Origin: Fragilaria crotonensis
Taxonomy: Eukaryota > Bacillariophyta > Fragilariophyceae > Fragilariales > Fragilariaceae
Assembly: GCA_022925895.1 (NCBI GenBank)
Contig: JAKSYS010000357.1
Location: forward strand, 1 to 61,901
DNA: 61,901 nt
Direction of reading: 5' to 3'
Shown: one piece after another, positions 34,111 to 43,485 of the stretch
How positions within the stretch are numbered: position 1 is the stretch's first letter
How the letters are laid out: the number at the start of each line of letters is the position of its first letter
Notes under the pieces: model-generated
What the model was told of the DNA's origin: nothing
What the model saw: the letters and a program-made list of their open reading frames with translations, nothing else
Databases searched by the model: none
Program-made: the position numbers and the translations under genes

Positions 34111-37100
34111 CTATGAATATACTGTAGCAGGACTTGTATGTTCAGCATATCATATGCCCCCTATTTGCAATGGCCCTACAGTCCTTGATGCCATGGTACA
34201 GCCAAGGTACCAGGTACTGTACATGTACTCTGCCTGTACTCCATACTCTGTCATCCCCGACTCAAATCCAAAAATTCTGATCGATGCATATTGAAGGAAA
34301 CAGAATCTCACGCGAATTGAAATTGAAGCACACATCATTCACACACATCAGGACTCAAGACCACAGAATCCTAACAACGCAAACAGTTTCAAAAGGAACA
34401 TTTGATTCATCTTGTCATTGCAGTCTTGGAGATACCGAACCTGACTGAGGATCATTACAAAGTACCACTCTTTCAGTGTGTGAGTGAGTGAGTGCGAGTA
34501 CATGTGCAATGTGCAAGGACGCCTTGTTGAACCTTGTTTTTTTTAGCTTACATTATCTGCACACTGACACAGTACAAACTTCAGACTCTGAAGTTCTCAA
34601 CACGAACTGATAACAAACAAAACAGGACACAGCAAAGTAGAAAGTGCAAACAATGAAGAAAGCGCATTCCAACGGTATTGTTTACACTGGTGTTGATGTC
34701 AATGATCACGATGAAGATCTTGCATTTGCCAGGCTGTCACTGTCGAAACAAGTGCCACAGCCTATGTCAATGTCAAACATGATGCGTACGACTCAGTCAA
34801 TCAGGACGAAAGTGTTCTCATGGTCGATGTCAATGCAGTCACGGTATTGAAAAATGATAAGAGTGCAGTTGCAGATCACGGTACTACCGGTAGTGCTGTA
34901 CTGGTACCAATGGCATCCATGAATATTGCTTCAGGATCCAATCTCGAGGATGGTGTGCCAGTCACAGGTCACCACATTCATGTCAAGGGAGAGATGCAAC
35001 CCAGTGAGTATCGTGATGCGTGGGCAACAGTATTGTTCCTCATACAGTGCCTTGCCATGGTAGGGGTTGCCGTTGCTTACTTTCCATACATTGGGCAAGT
35101 TGCCACCGTTGTTTCAGCCAATACAACAACTGCAACAACACCTGCAACAACAACTACTCCTGACTTGAGTGATGATCTCACGAATAACACCGACGCTGAT
35201 GACGGTTCTTGGCTCGACGTTTTGTACTTCTTGCTCATCTCCTACGGAATTGCTGGAATTATGACCATGCTCACTCTCAGCCTCATGATGCGTTATTCAG
35301 GTCTCTCGTCAAAATGTCACTCTTCTTCGCCCCAGTTACATTCCTTGCAATCTACGTCATTCTCCTTCCCAGCGGAGATGGCGTTGCAACCGTGTATGGT
35401 GTACTCGCCCTGGTTTCCAGCATCGTGACCATTTGCTGTTGGGCTTTCTACAAGAAACACATTGCCTTTGCAGCAGCGAATTTGCAGTCGGCTCTCACGG
35501 CCTTGAAGTTTAATTCCGCAACCTACGGATTAGCCTTTTTATTCTCCATCATGTCCTTCGTTGCCATGATTGTTTGGGTAATTGCCATTGCTGGAGTGCA
35601 ATCCAAGTCAGATTTAGAGGGTCAAGTCTCTTGCGCTGTGCTTCACAAGGATGATGACTCGGTCGTCTATCAACCGGGACAAATGTGTGACACACATCCT
35701 CCGAATCCAGCGCTTATGATAGCTCTCCTGTTGGGTTTCTATTGGACCCAACAGGTCATCAAGAATGTGGTGCACGTGACGACGGCAGGTGTTGTTGGAT
35801 CGTGGTGGTTTGCTCCCATGGGAGACCTGTCGTCATCCTGCTGCTGCTGCACTTCCTCTCATCCCAATGTGATTGCGTCGTCGCTTTCTCGTGCCATGAC
35901 GTATTCGTTTGGATCCATCTGCCTTGGATCCTTACTGGTGTCCATCATGGAGGTTTTAAAGTCCTTTGCAAGGTCTTCCAATCGGAATGGACGAGACATT
36001 AGTATTGTTGGATGTATTCTTGAGGTATGGATGTGATTGTGCACCATGTTTGTCCTTTCAATCTTTGCGATTTTTCTGACTTTAACCTCCTTTCCCCACC
36101 TTCTTGTCCTAAAAAGTGTGTCTTGTATTGTATCCGCGACTTGTTGGAATACTTCAACTCTTGGGCATTTGTCTACGTTGGTCTTTATGGATATCCCTAC
36201 ATTGAAGCTGGAAAGAACGTGATGAATCTATTCCGCCAGCGTGGATGGACGACGCTGATTGCCGACCGGTTGGTCTTTCGAGTCCTCCTATTCTGTAACT
36301 TGGGTGTGGCTGCCATATGTGGTCTTTTCGCCATTCTTTGTGACATGGCCGTTGGAGGATTTTTTGTGACGAGTAGCAGTGACCTCTCCACGTCGCATGG
36401 GATTGCCTTCGTATTCGCCTTTTTGGTCGGCCTATTCATCTCAAATGTGGCATTGTTCGTCGTGGAGAGTGCCGTACGAACTGTCATTGTCTGCTTTGCC
36501 GAGAGTCCTGCGGAATTTGAAGAGCACCATCCCGAACTTTACGAAGTTATGAAGGCAGGATGGGCCGAGGCGTACCCTACTGTTCCGGGAGTTTGGGCGT
36601 AGGGGAAAGTTGAACCACCTATGCAGAATTACACTCTAGTAACTATTGGCATGTCTTTCCTGACTCACGAGGCACCGTTCTTAGACTCTGTATATAAGAG
36701 CGAAAGGTGGGATTTATTTATTTTGACAAATGCCACACTTTCCGACCAATCGCTATGCATGTTTATTTGTCATGTGAAATAACGTCAATGATTGTCTCAT
36801 ATTACAGTCGCAACTGCGTATTTAGGCATTCTTTATTTTTGCAACCTACCCATTTCTAAGTGATTTTCTAACGCATCATGGCTATCGGCTGCTGCTGCGT
36901 GACACAGTGCACTGCTCCTCCATCGACATGAACCTGTTCCATATTGATTCCAACCACTAGACGAGACGGATAGACTTGGCTCAAGATTTGTATCGCCTCT
37001 TGATCCATGGGATCATTGTAGGTGGGTACAAGTACCACATCATTTCCAACATAGTAATTCACATAAACACCTTCAACGCCACTGCTCAAAATTGTTTTGT

Positions 37101-37655
37101 CGTCAGGGCAAGTGTACAATGGTATATGGTTCGCCATTGGCGTTACAAGCGTTGACGAGCACGTCGTACTCGGACGGATCGGAAAAATCGTCTGGGTACA
37201 GAGTCACAATCGTGTTGTTGCCCGCAAATCGTGCTGTACCATCGATATGATCATCCGTCACATCAATATCACGTTCACCCTCGAGCCATATAAAGTTGGT
37301 GACACCCAAATACTTGCAAAAGATGGATTCGGCATCCGATTGTGTCATTCCTGGATTGCGATTCGGATTCAATATGGACGATTTCTTGGCCATGAGAGTC
37401 CCGTTCCCATCCACGTCAAAGGAACCTCCTTCATTGATCATGGGAATGTCGAGATGCGGTAGACCCAAACCTTGTGCGACACGAATCGGAACCATATTAT
37501 CTTTCCAGTAATCAGCCTTTCCTCCCCATCCATTGAATCCATAATTTTCAATCATGAGAGTCCCATTCTCATCACGAACAAAGATGGGACCATTGTCACG
37601 AATCCATACATCATTGGTGGGTTGAATCCAAAAATCAAGTTTGGCCATGTCAAGA
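34111..37655. repeat. Duplication copy B (right arm)
   Basis: This is colinear with about 26520-29763: the promoter block (shared AATCTCACGCGAATTGAAAT and CACACATCAGGACTCAAG), the choline-transporter-like gene, its downstream region (shared TGTCTTTCCTGACTCACGAG) and the 3' half of the agmatine deiminase gene. Homology stops inside the deiminase at the duplication breakpoint. Confidence 0.88.
34653..36602 (+). CDS. Choline-transporter-like protein (CTL/SLC44), copy B
   Basis: ATG 34653 (MKKAHSNGIVYTG), exon to 36024, 92-nt intron 36025-36116, stop at 36602. This copy is longer than copy A: it keeps the Thr-rich loop (TTATTPATTTT) and the segment with helices MSLFFAPVTFLAIYVILL and VYGVLALVSSIVTICCW that copy A lost. 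C-terminal hallmarks are YFNSWAFVYVGLYGYPYIEA, LFRQRGWTTLIADRL, and VIVCFAESPAEF followed by EEHHPELYEV. Two single-base frame changes remain: near 34728, where copy A has GCCGAGGC and this copy GCCAGGC, and near 35290-35310. They could be real or assembly errors. Probably a plasma or internal membrane transporter; the substrate is not provable from sequence. Confidence 0.8.
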
Positions 37656-38029
37656 CCATTGTGACGAAGGAGACATTTGACACGTCGCATGTGACGAGCA
37701 TTGTACACAATGACATGGACCCGTTCCCCATGGTGCAGGGCCTGAGCCATTTGAATCCATGATCCCTCATATCGTTGAACATGATGTCGATCCCAACCAT
37801 TGTTGTGGGGCCATTGCAACCATGTTCCTTCGTGGAGTTCTTCTTCGGAGGGCATGGTGTAGATTTGGTCATGTTGTTGTTGTTCGCGTTTGTTGTTTTG
37901 AGGAGGCAAATGTGGATTGATGGCAGTCAGTGTTGTTGTTTTTGTTAATGTCAAGTGCTTGTCCGTAGTCGACATGGCGGCTTTCATCTTTTTTAAATTT
38001 GTGAGAAGGAATTGCCTCATGCTGTTCAT
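36868..38029 (-). CDS. Agmatine deiminase (agmatine iminohydrolase family), copy B
   Basis: The first in-frame ATG is at 38029; the open frame upstream lacks one. After about 55 low-complexity residues the enzyme core starts at MPSEEELHEGTWLQWPHNN. Family motifs are NDVWIRDNGP (substrate Asp), NEGGSFDVDGNG, TDDHIDGTARF (catalytic His) and GGAVHCVTQQQP (nucleophilic Cys near the C-terminus). Agmatine deiminase converts agmatine to N-carbamoylputrescine in polyamine synthesis. A single-base frameshift near 37115 separates the last about 80 residues. Copy A is in frame at the equivalent point (VHLPTTNKTIL), so copy A supplies the ancestral reading frame there. It converges with choline-transporter copy B. 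Confidence 0.88.
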
Positions 38030-38786
38030 GATTTCACGATAATACTGGATATGCGAGAGAGGTTTATAGGGAGCGAAGGGTCTTTCAGCGCTCACTGTTC
38101 TTCCTAATGGTTCATGCAGATACCAGGATGTTCCCCAGTCGTGGGTCGATGGTTGAAGCGGCTCTCTCACAATACGGTGTGCAATGGTTCGCAGCAGTCA
38201 GCGCCTCTTCGTACCGGTACCACTCCACTCCACTCTGTAATCGATCGAATGAATTAGTCGTGGGTTGTGGTTGGATGGATGGCGAGGGCGCAAGGCTGGC
38301 AGGCACAAGCGATCAATGGGATGTTGATGTTGTCGTCTTGCACTCTAAATTAAAAACCGGTACTGCAGTGATTGAACAGTTCAAACATGCCGCGAGTCCC
38401 ACTACGATACTGGCACACGGGACTGATAGTCTTGGACGACATTGGTGAAGCGATGTTTGATCTTGGAATGAAATAAAAAATTAATTAGCGTACAACCCAC
38501 TGGAGTACAGTATGTTGCACTCCAGTTCTGGTAGTTCGAGTACCATCCTACCTCTTACTCCATTCGATTAATGTTGTCATGACACGAGTACGACGAGGAA
38601 TGAGCGACCCTCCTCCCTCCAACAAGTTCAAGATGACGATAATCGCGAATGGAAACGTCAAGAAAGTGTCTTGGTATGATGAGAGGGTCATGTTCCCTTG
38701 GATCGGTAAAAAAGACAAGGACGGCAATCATCATCATCATCATCATCATCATCAAGAAATTGTTTGTTGTTGTTTAAAACTCGGTT
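38030..38786. other. Intergenic region between two minus-strand genes
   Basis: This holds the agmatine deiminase promoter and the 3' flank of the EamA gene. A (CAT)n microsatellite occurs at 38728-38754. No gene is supported; the plus frame 38107-38448 has no recognisable motif. Confidence 0.5.
38728..38754. repeat. (CAT)9 trinucleotide microsatellite
   Basis: Nine uninterrupted ATC/CAT units. It lies in non-coding DNA about 30 bp from the 3' end of the EamA gene. Confidence 0.9.
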
Positions 38787-40049
38787 TTAAGAACAAAGTG
38801 TAATGATACAAGCGCCAAAAATAAAGACGGCTCCCACCATACCAATAGGATCCAATTGTTCACCAACCAGAAAAAATGCAAAGAGACACGCCCAGAATGG
38901 TTCACTGGATATTAGCAAGGTAGTTTCCGAGGCAGAAATCGTTTTCATCGCTGCTGCCTCCAGATATGCGGAAAAGGCAGTGGTGATGATTCCAGACCAC
39001 AAGAGTGCCACAACAATTTGTGGATTGGAGAACCATTCCAAGAGTTGCATCGTTGTTGGGATATCACCCGATGATGTACATGACAAAACTGCGTAGACCA
39101 ATGCCAGAATAAAACAGGACAACAACTCCGCGGTAGCAATTCGATTCACTTCGGTTGGAAAGCGACCAATGACATGTTCTGTTCGCCAATATCCAATCCC
39201 AAAGGCAACTGGTTGTATGAGAGACCATACATCCCCCGTTTCCAACGAAATAGTACCTTCCGTTGAACTCAACAATCCAACTCCAAAGACGGACATGAAG
39301 GCTCCAATAATCTGATTCCGAGTCAAGGATATACCAATAAGACGATCGAGGAACGGAACAACCACAACATAGAGAGAACAAAAGAATGCAGCCTTGTTGG
39401 CTTGTGTGGTGACAATCCCAATCGCTTGTGCCAAGAATCCAATCGATACCCATACTCCGACTCCCATGCCTTGAATAATTGCTCGACGGGATGTTGACCA
39501 ATCCAAAACTGGTGTTTCCCACAACCATGGGAGTGTCACAAGAGTAGCCAATCCAAATCGTAATGCTAAACTTGGTCCGAGTGGAATGTGATCATCTAAT
39601 ACCTTGGTGAGTGGGAAACTAGTTCCGTACAAAACAGCAGCGAGCAAAATTTGAGACCGAGCTTTCCAAATGGCAGCTTTCGATGGATTTGATTTGTGAT
39701 GGACATTCATATGGATACCATCTTCCTCATCACCATCGCGATCAATGTGAAGGAGTGGACATACTTGGTCGTCAATTTCAAAGGGAGAACTGCTGTGGGA
39801 TGTCGATTTTGTCGTCTGAGGAATCGTCTTCTTGATCCATGAATATGTGTTACGTACAGTTCTGGTCATGACAGGTGATGATTGTGACGATGATGACTGT
39901 GACGATGATGAAGTACCCTGACCATCGCGAAAGTCATTAGCAATTGTACCTGATTCCATCGTCTCATGGTGAATAGTCGTATTGTCGTGTTCAAGATGTG
40001 ACACTGGGACTTTGGCGATGCCAAGAATGGCAGCATATTTGCGCACCAT
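38787..40049 (-). CDS. EamA/DMT-superfamily transporter, 420 residues
   Basis: Single exon, ATG at 40049. Residues 1 to about 130 are soluble, with Ser-rich runs (GTSSSSQSSSSQSSP). About ten hydrophobic helices follow, starting ILLAAVLYGTSFPLTKVLDD. The two-fold EamA repeat is visible: LYGTSFPLTK with LRFGLATLV in the first half, and IATAELLSCFILALVYAVLS through SSEPFWACLFAFFLVGEQL in the second. The family exports or exchanges small metabolites and includes plastid phosphate translocator relatives. The substrate cannot be inferred. The frame is intact. The long N-terminus might be a targeting extension, but I see no clear signal peptide. Confidence 0.88.
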   Translation of the reverse strand: MVRKYAAILGIAKVPVSHLEHDNTTIHHETMESGTIANDFRDGQGTSSSSQSSSSQSSPVMTRTVRNTYSWIKKTIPQTTKSTSHSSSPFEIDDQVCPLLHIDRDGDEEDGIHMNVHHKSNPSKAAIWKARSQILLAAVLYGTSFPLTKVLDDHIPLGPSLALRFGLATLVTLPWLWETPVLDWSTSRRAIIQGMGVGVWVSIGFLAQAIGIVTTQANKAAFFCSLYVVVVPFLDRLIGISLTRNQIIGAFMSVFGVGLLSSTEGTISLETGDVWSLIQPVAFGIGYWRTEHVIGRFPTEVNRIATAELLSCFILALVYAVLSCTSSGDIPTTMQLLEWFSNPQIVVALLWSGIITTAFSAYLEAAAMKTISASETTLLISSEPFWACLFAFFLVGEQLDPIGMVGAVFIFGACIITLCS

Positions 40050-41727
40050 GGCTCTGTTTATGGATGATATCTGTACTGTAAGCTGTTAGTTGTACGCTGT
40101 AAAGCTTCGTTGACAGACTCAAGTTGGAGGAACAGGGATGAGGGATGTGCCTAATATTGCCAAGGGTATATGGTCGTGGCATCTCCCGATCAGCGATCGA
40201 CCGTGATTCTGATCCGCGTTTTCTGGCAGGGCGCATAATGAAGACGGAAGCAGGTTGTCGTTCAAATCAGAAACATCCAACTGGTTGGTAGTCTTGGCGC
40301 GTTTGATACGCCATTTAAAAAAGTCTTCATGTCGATATATGTCAATCCAGACGTTGAAAAGGAGTTGTTCGAGAATTTAGTATCTATGTATGAATACACT
40401 TCCAGATGGATTGGTTTTCTGGCGCGAAAACTTCCAACAAATTTTGGGAGCTGCTGTACGCTATATGTACATGTATGACATTGTCATGGATATATATATA
40501 TTTATTTATGCATGGCGTATATAGTACGTACGTACTTGCAGGATCATGATGTTTTAGGACGTTTGGGATGGGAGCCGAGCTACTGTAGGCTACACTACCG
40601 GTAGAATTTTGGGGTTCACATCCTCATTTTTTGACACGGATCCATGCGTGCACTATTTGAAGGAGATTCTTCTCTTTTGCTGCTGTCCCGCTGGTCGTCC
40701 TCAAATACGCTGCCCCGCCTTGCTTGTGGCAAGAAACCCAGTTGGTACTGAAGTAGGAACAATATTATATTGGTGGTCCGACAATGCCCTCCGTATCAAA
40801 AGTCGTCTGGAAATCTCGTTTTGAAACCGTGGGTCGTTGTTCCCTTGAACAACCTTGGCGATCATGGACACGTTATGGGACTGGACCGTTGGTGTGGTTG
40901 CGGAAACGCTCCATGACTGCAAGGATTTTGCTCATGTCATCTTGCTCAACAATAATACTGGCTCGACGTTCCATGCTGCTGGGATCAGTGCTGGGGTCAG
41001 TATGAATATGAATACAACAAGGTGACGGAGCATTTTTGCCGGAACCACATTGGCCACCGAACTGCTGGACTGAAAACCTTACGAGGCTCGCCAAAACACA
41101 TTCCTGAGCGTGACGCTGATGCCAATAGGAATGCAATCATTCAACATCTATCCTGTCGAATGCAGTTGTAGTTGTATAGAGAATTCAAGTCAATATGTGC
41201 TTGGCACGGGCCTTTGTTCAATGAGGATCTTTCATCTACAAGGTCGAGGAGGGAATTTGAACTCTTCCTCCAGACCTTTAAACCCACCGACTACTTTTCG
41301 AAAGGTTATTTGGATGATTTTCCTCGTCGTCGGCGCCTTTTGCACCATCTACACCCAAAGGAACCATCACAGACGGATCTCTGACCATCATGATGGATCG
41401 TATCCAATAAAGACACGGCCCTATCGAGGTGCAACAAGGGACGGTCGAACGGTGTTTTATAAATGCATAGCTGTGATGAATCGGAGTGTGGGAGATGACT
41501 CGAATTTAGTTTGTTCTGGAATTGTGACGACAAAGTCGATGATAGTAATGTCCTAATAAAAGCGAATCTAGTGGTTGTTGATGTACGCGATGTACAGGAG
41601 TCCCAACAACGAGGATCCAAACCCGTTCTCGTGCTCTCTTTTGATCGGCGTCGATACAATTAGCTGTTTCAAACATCGCTTGCCGTTCTCGCAATCTTGC
41701 AAAATAGAGAATCATCACGCAAGATGA
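40050..41727. other. Region without an assignable gene; possible decayed coding sequence
   Basis: Several plus-strand stretches read like protein in different frames: about 40858-41028 (MDTLWDWTVGVVAETLHD, then FAHVILLNNNTGSTFHAAG), about 41020-41108 (GDGAFLPEPHWPPNCWTENL), the frame 41110-41556 with one membrane-like helix (VIWMIFLVVGAFCTIYT), and about 41520-41660 (DDSNVLIKANLVVVDVRDVQ). They could be exons or frameshifted parts of one unrecognised gene. I cannot connect them into a supported model. Confidence 0.3.
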
Positions 41728-42721
41728 TCACTCGTCCATTCCAAACATCACTTTCATCGACTGCTTAAAGAGAGAACCGAGACTGTTGCGCTCTTTCGAC
41801 ATTTCCTCCACCTCCTTTTTGAGTCTCTCCACTTCCGCTTGAGCCTTCGCCACATCACTCACATGAGCAGCTTTCTCTGCCTGCAGTTTGCTTTCCCACA
41901 CTTTCGCCTCCTCCGTATACTTTTTCTTTAGAATTCCAAGTTCCGTGTCAAGTTCAATGCGAGTCGCAAGAATGCGATTGGTCATATCCTGATTCTGACG
42001 CACATGCTCCTTCTCCTCTTCAAGCTTGGAGAAGAGCATGTCCATATCCCGCTGAAGTTGCGATTCGCGGGCCTTGAATTCATCCATGGCCTGTAGAGGG
42101 GATTGAGAAGAAAAGGGAATCGGTTTAGATGGTGGTGGCGTGGTGCTTGAATCCGAGTTGGTGTTGTTTGCCATGGACGTACTCGCATTTTTTCATGGTT
42201 GGCCGCCTGGATGGCTTCCTCGCTCATATCCTTGTACTTGGCTTCCAATTGTTTCTTTCTGTTGTAAAAGAATAAACATACTGGTTAGTTCTACGAGAGT
42301 ACGCGAGTATCATGCACGTCATACGGAACACGACGCATTATGTATATGTACACTCACTGATCTCAGCTTGAAATGCTTCGATAGTCATTGTCTGTTCCTG
42401 AACCTTGTCGTTGATTTGTTCTTCGATTGACGAGAGTCTCTGCTGAGCAACCTCTTCTTGTTGTTGAGATTCCTGTAGATCTTGATTGATCGTCTGCACT
42501 GCCTCGTTTGGATCCACCTGTTTGCCGTTAATCTCGATTTTGCCAGTTTTGGTATACTGTTCCAGAGAATATTGGTAGGACTGACGAAAGCCAAACAACT
42601 TAGACGTGGTTGTCATACTAGCTCCTCGATGAGGAACACACGCCTGGAAGGCCCATGCAGACTCGGGTACGAGTAGCAATGGAAGCAATAGCTGCAACAG
42701 CGCGACGGATCCAAACTTCAT
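41728..42721 (-). CDS. Plastid-targeted coiled-coil protein, 268 residues
   Basis: Three exons on the minus strand, 42721-42354, 42258-42183 and 42090-41728, with GT-AG introns of 95 and 92 nt, give exactly 269 codons including the stop. Residues 1 to about 24 are a signal peptide (LLQLLLPLLLVPESAWA) with cleavage before FQACVPHRG. A Phe at +1 is the hallmark of stramenopile/diatom plastid leaders (ASAFAP-type), so plastid import across four membranes is likely. The rest is mostly charged coiled coil from about residue 80 onward (Gln/Glu-rich, heptads such as AEVERLKKEVEEMSKERN). No enzymatic motif is seen. Reading through the second intron yields a misleading separate ORF starting MANNTNSDSS. 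Confidence 0.82.
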
Positions 42722-43485
42722 CGTAACAATGTCAACTGTGAAATAAAATGAGAGAGTTTCTGCACATTTTGAAAACAGATTTTGGGTGCGGATTGGATCA
42801 CTGTCGCGTCATACGTGACGTACACGATCCTGCGTACGCTCTTTGTTCAACGACGTCAAGGTGACACTAGCATGATGTCAGAGGTCGACGTCATGCTTTC
42901 CCAATGAATTTTGAAATGCTGACACACCCCAATCCGCGCGCCTGCCAGTTACGTATGCATATAGCGTCTACAGTAGTCAATCGGAGTATGACTATCTGTA
43001 CGCCGTCTCTATTGTAATGATCTATGCGGAGCCCATGCGTACCTGGTATCAGCATCTGTCCCAAGATCGAGCTGGGAATACCCTGCAGTTTTGTACGGGA
43101 GTACTGACTTCTACATACTACTGGTACAGTACATGATGCTTGAGGAGCCGCCTCCAATTTTAATTAGTGTAGTTCTATAATTCAGGGGGTCGTTTTTTTG
43201 ATAGCTCGATCGGCTTGATTAGGGGGCATACGACTAAACGGGCTCCCAGCAGATGGCAGAATCTGTATTGTATGGAACTAAGATATATATGAAAACGTGC
43301 ATCAAAAGATGAAGATAAATACACATATATATATATAAATGTATAGGCAACTACATACGAATTCTAAACGAAATGTCGTTCTTCCTTGGGCATCCGGAGC
43401 CGGCACCCCACGTCCACGGCATCTTCCTTGAGAGATGATACATCGACGGCAACAGCATGTGATAGAACAAAGATGCCAAAGCACC
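42722..43485. other. Intergenic region
   Basis: No gene. It includes GTAC-rich DNA (about 43085-43135) and an ATATAT run (about 43323-43340). It lies between the start of the plastid coiled-coil gene and the stop of the DUF1501 part. Confidence 0.55.

Noticed and set aside
38030..38170. Upstream extension of agmatine deiminase copy B (MREPLQ...)
   Set aside because: The frame opens at GTG (38170), not ATG. The first ATG is 38029, and the extension has no family similarity.
38555..38755. Poly-Met / poly-His coding frames over the CAT repeat
   Set aside because: These are translations of a microsatellite in an intergenic region with no other coding evidence.
41728..42174. Separate 148-residue protein starting MANNTNSDSS
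   Set aside because: Its N-terminal 28 residues are intron read-through. Splicing 42091-42182 joins the coiled coil to an upstream exon with a signal peptide in exact frame.
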